From NCBI GenBank assembly GCA_947451935.1, contig CANGBH010000021.1:1-36262 (forward strand): 36,262 bases of DNA. Reading direction: 5' to 3'. Shown one piece after another: positions 18,944 through 26,882 of this stretch. Each line of letters begins with the position of its first letter. The stretch's first letter is position 1. A program made the translations under genes and the position numbers. This DNA is from Chitinophagaceae bacterium. Lineage in GTDB: Bacteria; Bacteroidota; Bacteroidia; Chitinophagales; Chitinophagaceae. Below the pieces are notes generated by a model. The model saw only the letters and a list, made by a program, of their open reading frames with translations. It made no database searches and was not told the origin of the DNA.

Positions 18944-21900
18944 TTAGAATACAACGTTAACGTTGAATCCATAGCTTCTAGTGGTTGGAGATTGCAAGTT
19001 ATATTCCCTGCTGTTTCCACTGAAAATATCTCTACCAGAGTATTGATCCACATCCATGTCTTTAAACTTAGAAGGGAAGAAATACAATAGGTTACGTCCT
19101 ACTAACGATACATCAATTCGACTAATCAACGTCTTAGCAAAGTATTTTGTAGGCAGAGAATAAGAAATTACCACTTCACGAAGTTTCGCATAGGTCTTAG
19201 CTACACTTGTATGCTCAGCATCGTTAAAGAAAGAAGACACATAATCCTGAATATAAAGCACTTTAGATGCATTAGGTTGAAATTGCAATTCATTATAATT
19301 TTTAATAACCCCTGTTACATCGTCATATTGAATTTGAGCCCCATTGGAAATTTGTACACCTTCACCTATATAGCTACCTTCAAATCCAGGATCAGCATAA
19401 TGATGGAATTCATAATCCCTAGCTTCACCCACTTTGCCGGTTGCAGTATAAATTGAGCGGCCACCTTCAATACATTTTCTCAACACCCTGTCTTGTACAA
19501 GTCCACCCACTTTACCATCAAATTGAAAGCCAAGGCTGAATGACTTGTATGAAAATCTGTTGAATACAGACCAGCTCCATTTCACATCAGCATTTCCAAT
19601 GTATTGTGCTTTTGGAAGATACACAGGGTAACCAGAACCGTCATTAATAACCTGCCCATCTGGAGTTTTAGCAGTAACACCAGCATAAAGTTTATCAACT
19701 CTATCACCTTGATGGAACTGATAATTCTCAAAGTTAGATGGCAAATCCTTAAAAATTTCTTTATAGGTAGACCAGTTAACTAAAACATTCCAGTTCAAGC
19801 CATTTTTACTTTGAATCGGGGTACCAGATAATGATAATTCAGCACCAGAAATTTGAGTTTTGATGGCATTAGTAGTAAATCCAGTCAACCCAGTTGTTTG
19901 AGACAATGGAAAATCTCTAACATTTGGACCAAGAATATTACTGAAATACGTTGCACTAAAGCTCAATCGATTTTTAAGGAATTTAACATCTAAACCATAT
20001 TCCTTAGAGGACGTTTGAGAAGTTTGTGTATTAGGATCCAATGCATTTGTTGGAGCACTTGCACCAGTTGCATTATTATAATAATACCCAATAGTGTAAG
20101 CTGGATTTGACAAGGCAAAAGAAGGTCCTCCATAGGTTGATACATAAGGAGTACCGTAACCAAGTGGATAACTTGATGGGCCGATATATGGGCTTGTGCT
20201 TGGAGATTTTACTTGTGCATAGCTAGCCCTAACTTTCAAGAATGAAATCGCCTCTGGCAACTTAACATAATCAGAGATTACAGAAGCTAACGAAACTGAA
20301 GGGTAGAAAAAAGAATTACTTCCTGTAGGTTGAGCTGAATTTTTATCTAATCTACCTTGAGTTGAAATCGACAAATATTTATTTAAGTCAACATTCACAG
20401 AATAATACGAACTCAATACCAACATATTTGCAGCGTAATTTGATGCAATAAGAGGGAATAGTGAGTTAGAGAATGTATATAACTCTGGTATATTCAAATA
20501 GTCAGTGGTCACATAACTTGAATTATAGGAGAAATTTCTTGCATTCACACCACCAAAGGCGTCAACTACAATACCGTGACCAAAATTCTTGTTATACTTT
20601 ACAAGTCCTTCTATATTGTTATCAAACAATGAACGCTTGTCTTCACGATAATCACCTCTCCTCAAACCTCTATTATAAGGAGTAACTGAATATGGCATTT
20701 TTTCATTACGCATTACATCATTAGTACTGATGTTCGCTCTTAGTATTGCCTCTACACTAGGGCTAATCTTGTAAGTAAGAGCAGCAGTACCAAACACGTC
20801 ATTTTTATAATGTCCATGTAACCAATACTTGCTCGTGAACCATGGATTTGAATAACGCTGATACTCTGCAAACATTTGTTGTGTACCTACTTTACCAGGT
20901 TGCCACATTGCTCTGATGTCTGGAGCCATTACATCCCAATCAGCACCAGTCCAAATGGTCATATTGTATATATAACTTTGTGGACCATACGCAACATCCG
21001 GAATATTTGGAGTAAACTGACGGTTATAATTTAGACTACCTTCCAATTTTAATTTGCTAGTTAAGTTATAGCTAGCATTCAAATTGAAATTGGCTGTATT
21101 CAATTTTGTATTTGGTATAATACCTCTTTGATACGTTTGGCTCATTGACAACCTAATAGAAGATCTATCCGTTGTGGAAGATAAACTAAAGTTATTTGTA
21201 GTCAACAATCCAGCTTGAACAAAACGCTTCAAGTTATCTTTACCTCTAGCGATGTAAGGTGTTCCTTGTCTGATTCCAGTTACCGGGTCAATCGGACTAT
21301 CATATTGAGGGATAAGTTGCCCTTCAAATTTAGGCCCCCATACATCATAGTCACCATCATTTATACCACCACCTCTACCATCACCAAAAGCATATTGTGC
21401 CTTTTCACCACCACCATAAAGATCTTGTGTTTTAGGTAAAGCGAGAAATCCTTTATTGATTTGATTGCTTGAGTTGAATTCGATTGAGTAGCCTTTATTA
21501 TTTTTAGTACCTTTTTTAGTGGTAATCAAAATCGCACCGTTTTGTGCACGGCTACCATAGATAGCTGTTGCAGCTAATCCTTTCAACACTGTATATGTTT
21601 CGATATCATCAGGACTAATATTCCATGTATCTGATGTGATTGGCATACCATCTACAACGTATAAAGAGATATTACCACCACGAAGTGAAACTGCAGGAGC
21701 CCCTAACAACTCTTGGTTGATTGCAACATCCAGACCAGCAATCTTTCCTACCAATCCATTGATTGGATTTGGTTCTCTAGCTTTTACTAGTTCAGAACCT
21801 TTGATTTCCTGAACTGCGTATCCTAATCTTTTTGTTTCTTTCTTGATACCCAAGGCAGTAACTACCACCTCATTGAGTTCTTTGGTATCCACATCTACAG

Positions 21901-22192
21901 AGATGATTTGTACTGCAGATGATGTCACTTTGTATTCAAGTGATTTAATACCAACACCAGAAACAACTAATATGTCTCCAGCATTAGAGTTAATTGTAAA
22001 ACTACCATCTGCAGTAGAAGAAACACCATTGGTCTTTCCTTTTACCAAGATTGTAGCACCAGGAACACCCTGATTGTTTGCTGACGAAATAACCTTACCG
22101 CTGATCGCTTTTTGCGCGTAGGTAAACTGTGGCGTGAGGCCAGCCAGTACCAAGCAAGCGAAAAGCAAAATTTTGCTCATAAGCTGTTTCAT
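18944..22192 (-). CDS. SusC/RagA-family TonB-linked outer-membrane transporter
   Basis: A 1082-residue TonB-dependent receptor that imports the ligand bound by SusD. The signal peptide is residues 1-26 (TPQFTYAQ). A carboxypeptidase-regulatory-like domain at about 28-110 (ISGKVISSANNQGVPGATILV) is followed by the SusC signature ELNEVVVTALGIKKETKRLGYA. The plug occupies about 118-235 (SLRGGNISLYVVDGMPI, LKGLAATAIYGSRAQNGAILI) and a 22-strand barrel follows, ending in a C-terminal Phe. Length and domain order are normal. It is the first gene of the SusCD unit, with 480 bp of non-coding DNA upstream. No anti-sigma/ECF pair or SusR-like regulator is adjacent, so control is not evident. Confidence 0.96.
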   Translation of the reverse strand: MKQLMSKILLFACLVLAGLTPQFTYAQKAISGKVISSANNQGVPGATILVKGKTNGVSSTADGSFTINSNAGDILVVSGVGIKSLEYKVTSSAVQIISVDVDTKELNEVVVTALGIKKETKRLGYAVQEIKGSELVKAREPNPINGLVGKIAGLDVAINQELLGAPAVSLRGGNISLYVVDGMPITSDTWNISPDDIETYTVLKGLAATAIYGSRAQNGAILITTKKGTKNNKGYSIEFNSSNQINKGFLALPKTQDLYGGGEKAQYAFGDGRGGGINDGDYDVWGPKFEGQLIPQYDSPIDPVTGIRQGTPYIARGKDNLKRFVQAGLLTTNNFSLSSTTDRSSIRLSMSQTYQRGIIPNTKLNTANFNLNASYNLTSKLKLEGSLNYNRQFTPNIPDVAYGPQSYIYNMTIWTGADWDVMAPDIRAMWQPGKVGTQQMFAEYQRYSNPWFTSKYWLHGHYKNDVFGTAALTYKISPSVEAILRANISTNDVMRNEKMPYSVTPYNRGLRRGDYREDKRSLFDNNIEGLVKYNKNFGHGIVVDAFGGVNARNFSYNSSYVTTDYLNIPELYTFSNSLFPLIASNYAANMLVLSSYYSVNVDLNKYLSISTQGRLDKNSAQPTGSNSFFYPSVSLASVISDYVKLPEAISFLKVRASYAQVKSPSTSPYIGPSSYPLGYGTPYVSTYGGPSFALSNPAYTIGYYYNNATGASAPTNALDPNTQTSQTSSKEYGLDVKFLKNRLSFSATYFSNILGPNVRDFPLSQTTGLTGFTTNAIKTQISGAELSLSGTPIQSKNGLNWNVLVNWSTYKEIFKDLPSNFENYQFHQGDRVDKLYAGVTAKTPDGQVINDGSGYPVYLPKAQYIGNADVKWSWSVFNRFSYKSFSLGFQFDGKVGGLVQDRVLRKCIEGGRSIYTATGKVGEARDYEFHHYADPGFEGSYIGEGVQISNGAQIQYDDVTGVIKNYNELQFQPNASKVLYIQDYVSSFFNDAEHTSVAKTYAKLREVVISYSLPTKYFAKTLISRIDVSLVGRNLLYFFPSKFKDMDVDQYSGRDIFSGNSREYNLQSPTTRSYGFNVNVVF

Positions 22193-22672
22193 AAATTGAT
22201 TTTTACGTTTAAGATGCGAAAGTAGTTCCGTATTTGGAAGATTAAATATAAAGCATTTTATGAAATTGTTAACAATAAAAATAGCTGTGAATAAAAAGAA
22301 ATAAGTTCAATGCAGCGTTTTTAAAATCGAATCTAAAAAATTGAAAATCAATTATTTAAACCCATTGAAAAAAATAATTGGTGTTACTTTTTCTTTACTT
22401 GATAGCCACAGAAATATACTAATGTGTAGATCACACATATACTATAAAGTATGAACGTCTTGAAGTATCTATTGGTACTAAAAAATTGAAAATAAAAATT
22501 CAGGGAATGATTAGTGATTATCTTTTATAATCAGCATAAGTTTATTAATTACCGTACACTACCAATATATTAAATCATTCAGAAGGAAAAGAGTTATCAT
22601 AGATAAATAAATGGTGGTTATACTAAAGCTAAAATACTTAAAAGAAGAACTATCGATACTAACCTGTACAAA
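22193..22672. other. non-coding, AT-rich region upstream of susC
   Basis: 480 bp with no convincing gene on either strand. It contains the candidate susC -7 element (22217-22224), an inverted repeat ATGTGT-N5-ACACAT (22422-22438) and a weak hairpin GATTAT-N5-ATAATC (22516-22532). It also separates susC from the pentapeptide-repeat gene, whose transcription runs into it. Confidence 0.6.
22217..22224 (-). promoter_or_regulatory. candidate -7 element of the susC promoter
   Basis: TACTTTCG on the minus strand is one mismatch from TAnnTTTG and lies 25 bp from the susC start, giving a short leader. The -33 region is only ATTT-like, so this is tentative. Confidence 0.35.
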
Positions 22673-23239
22673 TCAATCAATAATTATATCATGCTTATAT
22701 AACAACCCATGTATAGACTGCAACGAGTGCTGTGACTTTTTAATTTTATTCCGATCCATATCAATAACATAATTATACGAGGTCCTGAAATCAACTTTTT
22801 CAAGATTGCTCTGATCAAATACAGCATTGGATAAATCACAGTTTTGCAACACGGATCCACTTAAATCACACTCGGTAAAATCTACATCAACCAAGGTTGT
22901 AGAAATGAATTTTGTATTTTTCAATTTAGCCTGGTAAAAAGATGAGTTAGATAGATTACTCTGTTCAAAAGAAAGGACCAAACCAAAGCTATTTACTGTA
23001 TCAAAAAATAATCCAATCATTTTACATTCCTTGAAAACAACTTCTCTGAATACAGTATTGACGAGTTTAACCAAACTCAAATTAGTTCCGATAAAAGTGC
23101 AATTGATAAAAATAAAATTAGATAAATCTACCTGTGAAAAATTACAATTCACAAAAGAACAATCCTCATACTCACCTAGCATAATGCCATCGCAAGTGAA
23201 ATCTTTATTTTCAAATTCGATATTATCAAATAACTCCAT
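22673..23239 (-). CDS. pentapeptide-repeat protein
   Basis: A 188-residue soluble protein made of A(D/N)LxF-type repeats, which fold into a right-handed quadrilateral beta-helix. Repeats run from about residue 8 to 150, for example CSFVNCNFSQVDLSNFIFIN and later LVDVDFTECDLSGSVLQNCD. A break near residue 80 (FDTVNSFGLVLSFEQ) splits the helix into two lobes. The C-terminal tail NKIKKSQHSLQSIHGLLYKHDIIID resembles the capping tail of Qnr/MfpA-size proteins, some of which mimic DNA and shield gyrase. Relatives with this tail are widespread and mostly uncharacterised, so gyrase protection is only a possibility. It follows an MFS transporter gene by 20 bp. No signal peptide. Confidence 0.88.
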   Translation of the reverse strand: MELFDNIEFENKDFTCDGIMLGEYEDCSFVNCNFSQVDLSNFIFINCTFIGTNLSLVKLVNTVFREVVFKECKMIGLFFDTVNSFGLVLSFEQSNLSNSSFYQAKLKNTKFISTTLVDVDFTECDLSGSVLQNCDLSNAVFDQSNLEKVDFRTSYNYVIDMDRNKIKKSQHSLQSIHGLLYKHDIIID

Positions 23240-23259
23240 GCATTAAACTATTAGGCTCA

Positions 23260-24540
23260 TCATTTTTTTACAACAATCAATGTAATCACGCCAGCTAGTC
23301 CAAGTGATACACCAGCAGCCATCAACCCTCCCCCCAAATCAAAATATGTTTTAAACCAAGTGAACATTTCTGGACTGATAAAACCTCCGATGTTACCAAC
23401 AGAATTAATCAACGCAATCCCAGCTGCAGCGGCTGTTCCAGTAAGCACCATAGCAGGCAGTGACCAAAAAATAGACAGTGCGCACATTAAACTAGTCGTG
23501 GCGATAGAAATCGCAAGCAAAACAAAAAAAGCATTGGCTACTTCAAGTCCACTCGCAACGAATGCGAGCATACTCACAAAACACGCTATTGCCACATGCC
23601 ACCTTCTCTCTCCATTTCGATCAGAATGTTTTGAGTACAGTATCATACCCACAGCCGCACAGGCCCAAGGTATAGATGCATAAAATCCGATTTCTAATTT
23701 GTTTTTCGTGATAGCATTTTCAATAATCTGAGGCAGCCAAAATGAGAGACCATATAGTCCAATCACGATGAAGAAATAAATCAACGCGAATAACCAAACC
23801 TTGAATGACTTAAAAGCATCCAGCACATCATGAAGTTTTTTATGTTTCTCCATATTCAACTGAAGATCTTCATCTAGATCTTTACTAATTATAGATTTTT
23901 CTTCATTGGTTAACCAAGTTGCTTTGTCAGGACGGTTAGTCAATAGAAACGGAATACAAAGTCCCATTAATAAACTTGGAACAGCTTCTATAATCAATAA
24001 CCATTGCCAGGATTTTAGTGTTGTAGAGTGTTGTGAAGTAGACATAATCCATCCACTAATAGGCGAGCCTACTATACCGGCAAAGTTAATGGCGATAAAA
24101 AAAAAGGCAAACATGCTTGCTCTTCTTTTTTGAGGAAACCAATACGTGAGGTATAAAATTATTGCTGGGAAAAAACCCGCTTCAGCTATACCCAATAAAA
24201 AACGCAATAGGTAAAAAGTAGTAGCACTATGGCTAAAAGCACAAAGCGCTGAAATCAAGCCCCAACTGACCATGATACGGGTAATCCAAATCTTGGCTCC
24301 GATTTTATGCATTAAAATATTGCCAGGAATTTCAAATAAGAAATAACCAATGAAGAATATACCAGCTCCGAATGAGAACACCTTATCTGTATACCATAGC
24401 TCTTCTTTCATGCCGAGTTTAGCGAAGCCTATATTCACTCGATCCAGATAAGCGAAAATATACGAGACAAAAAGTACAGGCATCAATCGCCATGCAACTT
24501 TTTTATAAATAGCGTCAGGAGTGGTTTGAGGCAAATTCAT
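23260..24540 (-). CDS. MFS transporter, anion:cation symporter (ACS) family
   Basis: A 426-residue, 12-helix inner-membrane transporter. The N-terminal region RLMPVLFVSYIFAYLDRVNIGFAKL is the signature of the ACS family (tartrate, phthalate, hydroxyphenylacetate and galactarate permease types). The loop 2-3 motif region is GNILMHKIGAKIWITRIMVSWG, and GIAEAGFFPAIILYLTYWFP marks helix 4. A charged cytoplasmic loop around residues 200-240 separates the two halves. Substrates of this family are usually organic anions carried with H+ or Na+. It probably forms a two-gene unit with the pentapeptide-repeat gene (20-bp gap). No catabolic genes are nearby to name the substrate. Confidence 0.9.
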   Translation of the reverse strand: MNLPQTTPDAIYKKVAWRLMPVLFVSYIFAYLDRVNIGFAKLGMKEELWYTDKVFSFGAGIFFIGYFLFEIPGNILMHKIGAKIWITRIMVSWGLISALCAFSHSATTFYLLRFLLGIAEAGFFPAIILYLTYWFPQKRRASMFAFFFIAINFAGIVGSPISGWIMSTSQHSTTLKSWQWLLIIEAVPSLLMGLCIPFLLTNRPDKATWLTNEEKSIISKDLDEDLQLNMEKHKKLHDVLDAFKSFKVWLFALIYFFIVIGLYGLSFWLPQIIENAITKNKLEIGFYASIPWACAAVGMILYSKHSDRNGERRWHVAIACFVSMLAFVASGLEVANAFFVLLAISIATTSLMCALSIFWSLPAMVLTGTAAAAGIALINSVGNIGGFISPEMFTWFKTYFDLGGGLMAAGVSLGLAGVITLIVVKK

Positions 24541-24674
24541 CTTGCTTAATTAGGTTGTATGTACACTAGAAACAATATATGACAAAGAGGTGATTTTATA
24601 GTAATAACCAAAGGTGAATAGGGTAAGCCGAAACAATTAAAGTGCATCAACAACTCTGATTGATTTCATAAAAA

Positions 24675-24700
24675 AAGAGCACCAATTTCTTGATGCTCTT
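24675..24700 (-). terminator. terminator of the tRNA operon
   Basis: On the minus strand AAGAGCATCAA (24700-24690) pairs with TTGGTGCTCTT (24685-24675) over GAAA, with one G-U pair, and runs into a T-tract (24676-24671). It lies directly behind tRNA-Pro. Confidence 0.9.
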
Positions 24701-24703
24701 GTG

Positions 24704-24777
24704 TCGGGAAGACAGGATTCGAACCTGCGACCCCCTGGTCCCAAACCAGGTGCGCTACCGGCCTGCGCTACTTCCCG
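24704..24777 (-). tRNA. tRNA-Pro (UGG)
   Basis: Complete cloverleaf of 74 nt. Acceptor CGGGAAG (24777-24771) pairs with CTTCCCG (24711-24705), discriminator A. The D-stem is GCGC/GCGC with GG in the loop. The anticodon arm is CCTGG-TTTGGGA-CCAGG, giving anticodon TGG. The T-arm is GCAGG-TTCGAAT-CCTGT with one G-U pair. CCA is not encoded (the next bases read CAC). It is the last gene of the operon, immediately downstream of the five pseudo-tRNA units, whose 5' portion matches it. Confidence 0.97.
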
Positions 24778-25244
24778 AACTGTATTTTACCTAACCGAAT
24801 TGAACGATTCGCATTCCTGCGACCCTCCCGACTCCTAGTCGGGATGCGGCATCTTCATGCGCTACTTCCCGAACTGTATTTTACCTAACCGAATCGAACG
24901 ATTCGCATTCCTGCGACCCTCCCGACTCCTAGTCGGGATGCGGCATCTTCATGCGCTACTTCCCGAACTTTATTTTTCCTAACTGAATCGAACGATTCGC
25001 ATTCCTGCGACCCTCCCGACCCTAGTCGGGATGCGCCATCTTCATGCGCTACTTCCCGAACTTTATTTTTCCTAACTGAATCGAACGATTCGCATTCCTG
25101 CGACTCTCCCGACCCTAGTCGGGATGCGCCATCTTCATGCGCTACTTCCCGAACTTTATTTTTCCTAACTGAATCGAACGATTCGCATTCCTGCGACCCT
25201 CCCGACCCTAGTCGGGATGCGCCATCTTCATGCGCTACTTCCCG
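24778..25244 (-). repeat. five tandem tRNA-Pro-derived units (pseudo-tRNA array)
   Basis: In transcript order the units are 25152-25244, 25059-25151, 24966-25058 (93 bp each), 24872-24965 and 24778-24871 (94 bp each), directly abutting. The first and third are identical, the second has one substitution, and the last two differ from each other by one base; the two groups differ by four substitutions and one indel. Each begins with the same 14 bases as tRNA-Pro (5' acceptor strand, U8/A9, 5' D-stem) and later shares GGGTCGCAGG. The anticodon arm is replaced by a 7-8 bp hairpin (TCCCGAC...GTCGGGA) with AGG at the tip. A T-loop-like GTTCGATTC (GTTCAATTC in the last unit) follows, then an AT-rich spacer. 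None has a 3' acceptor strand, so none can be a normal tRNA. The array lies between tRNA-Ser and tRNA-Pro on the same strand, inside one promoter-terminator unit. Confidence 0.93.
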
Positions 25245-25270
25245 AACTTTCCTTACAGTTTTGCTTTGTG

Positions 25271-25359
25271 CGGTGAGGGCGGGATTCGAACCCGCGGTAC
25301 AGAGTTACCCGTACGGCAGTTTAGCAAACTACTGATTTCAGCCACTCATCCACCTCACC
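25271..25359 (-). tRNA. tRNA-Ser (GCU)
   Basis: Class II tRNA of 89 nt. Acceptor GGTGAGG (25359-25353) pairs with CCTCACC (25278-25272), discriminator G. The anticodon arm is GTAGT-TTGCTAA-ACTGC, anticodon GCT. A long variable arm typical of serine tRNAs follows, and the T-arm is GCGGG-TTCGAAT-CCCGC. CCA is not encoded. It is the first gene of the operon, about 20 nt after the predicted transcription start. Confidence 0.96.
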
Positions 25360-25385
25360 GTATAAAAGAACAACTTTAAGGGTGG

Positions 25386-25416
25386 CAAATTTACTAAAGA
25401 CTCCCCAAACCTCAAA
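25386..25416 (-). promoter_or_regulatory. promoter of the tRNA-Ser/pseudo-tRNA array/tRNA-Pro operon
   Basis: On the minus strand TTTG (25416-25413) and TAAATTTG (25393-25386) are separated by exactly 19 bp, a perfect match to the Bacteroidetes promoter form. Transcription should begin near 25379 and read tRNA-Ser, the array and tRNA-Pro in turn. Confidence 0.75.
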
Positions 25417-25448
25417 AGAATTATATGCCGAACTTGAAAAAGAATGAA

Positions 25449-26882
25449 TTACATCGCAGCCAACTGCACTTTCTGCTGCAATTCCATAACACTTTCCCTG
25501 AACAAATTATCAGTATCCATCAAATCCTTGACAGTCTGACAAGAATGTATAACCGTAGTGTGATCTCTTCCACCAAAATGTTCTCCAATGGTCTTAAGAG
25601 AGTTTTTAGTGAAGATTTTAGAAAGATACATAGTGATTTGACGGGCTTGCACAATCTCACGCTTCCTGGTTTTCTGCAACAACCTGTCATAAGGCAAATC
25701 AAAAAACTCACATACCATTTTTTGAATGGTATCAATCGTAATTTCTTTAGAAGATGTTTTGATGAAATTCCTCAACACCTTCTTCGCCAAATCAAGATCA
25801 ATCTCACGCTTATTGAGAGAAGATTGTGCCAATAATGAAATCAACGCCCCCTCAAGCTCACGCACATTATTTTGAATGTTATACGCAATGTATTTAACTA
25901 CATCTTTAGGAAGATCAAGACCGTTATTCTTCATCTTCTTCTCAAGAATCTCTATTCGAGTTTCATAATCAGGAACCTGAAGATCAGCACTCAATCCCCA
26001 TCTGAATCGACTAAGCAAACGCTCCTGCAAGCCTTCCAAATCTTTTGGTGGCTTATCTGAACTTAATATTAATTGCTTACCAGATTGATGTAGATGATTA
26101 AATATAGCAAAGAATGCATCCTGCGTTTTTTCAGCCCTATTGAAAAACTGAACATCATCAAGAATCAATACATCAATCAATTGATAGAAATGTATAAAAT
26201 CATTGATGGCATTATTCCTGCTATGATCCTGGAACTGATTAATGAATTTTTCTGAACTCACATATAAGACCACCTTATTCGGATGTAATCGCTTCACCTC
26301 ATTCCCAATCGCTTGAGCAAGATGTGACTTACCCAATCCAACTCCGCCATAAACCACTAACGGATTAAATGATGTAGCACCAGGCTTTTCAGCAACTGTT
26401 TTACCCGCACGACGAGCAACCCTATTGCAATCACCCTCAACAAATGCCTCAAATGTATAAATCGGATTCAATTGCGAATCGATTTGCATCTTCTTAAGTC
26501 CAGGTATCACAAACGGATTCTTTACTTGGTTGCTTATAACCAATGGGAAATCCATTTCATTATTTGAAAATGTTTTGAACGACTGACCACTAACATCCAT
26601 AGTGAGTGGCTTGTTCTTCCCATTTCCACTATCCACCATGATTCTGTATTCAAGCCTTGCTTCTTTACCTAATTCGCGCTTTAATGTTTTGGAAAGAAGA
26701 TTGATGTAATGCTCTTCAATGTATTCGTAAAAAAACTGACTCGGCACTTGAATGGTAAGCACGTTATCTTTTATAGCAACTGGCTGAATCGGCTCGAACC
26801 AAGTTTTAAAGTGTTGCCACTCTACAATGTCTTTGATGATAGACAAACAATTGCTCCAAACTTTTTCAAATGCTCTCTCCAT
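25449..26882 (-). CDS. dnaA: chromosomal replication initiator DnaA
   Basis: AAA+ initiator of 477 residues that binds DnaA boxes and opens the origin. Domain I covers about residues 1-85 (FEKVWSNCLSIIKDIVEWQHFKTWFEPI), followed by a short linker. The AAA+ domain has Walker A GGVGLGKSH (179-187), Walker B LILDDVQFF (239 on), and a sensor/arginine-finger region with LQERLLSRFRWGL. The C-terminal DNA-binding domain ends with the DnaA signature GGRDHTTVIHSCQTV from residue 437. Start and length are normal. The gene is divergent from the DUF3127 gene across 544 bp. I see no cluster of DnaA boxes next to it, so the origin need not be here. Confidence 0.98.
   Translation of the reverse strand: MERAFEKVWSNCLSIIKDIVEWQHFKTWFEPIQPVAIKDNVLTIQVPSQFFYEYIEEHYINLLSKTLKRELGKEARLEYRIMVDSGNGKNKPLTMDVSGQSFKTFSNNEMDFPLVISNQVKNPFVIPGLKKMQIDSQLNPIYTFEAFVEGDCNRVARRAGKTVAEKPGATSFNPLVVYGGVGLGKSHLAQAIGNEVKRLHPNKVVLYVSSEKFINQFQDHSRNNAINDFIHFYQLIDVLILDDVQFFNRAEKTQDAFFAIFNHLHQSGKQLILSSDKPPKDLEGLQERLLSRFRWGLSADLQVPDYETRIEILEKKMKNNGLDLPKDVVKYIAYNIQNNVRELEGALISLLAQSSLNKREIDLDLAKKVLRNFIKTSSKEITIDTIQKMVCEFFDLPYDRLLQKTRKREIVQARQITMYLSKIFTKNSLKTIGEHFGGRDHTTVIHSCQTVKDLMDTDNLFRESVMELQQKVQLAAM

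Noticed and set aside
22422-22438. CRP binding site
   Set aside because: The half-sites are too close together compared with TGTGA-N6-TCACA, so it is only reported as an unassigned palindrome.
24778-25244. CRISPR-like array
   Set aside because: The units are contiguous and 93-94 bp long with no variable spacers, and they are clearly related to tRNA-Pro; there are no cas genes.
24778-25244. Five additional functional tRNA-Pro genes
   Set aside because: None has a 3' acceptor strand complementary to CGGGAAG, the D-loop GG is missing and the T-stem is mismatched in three units.
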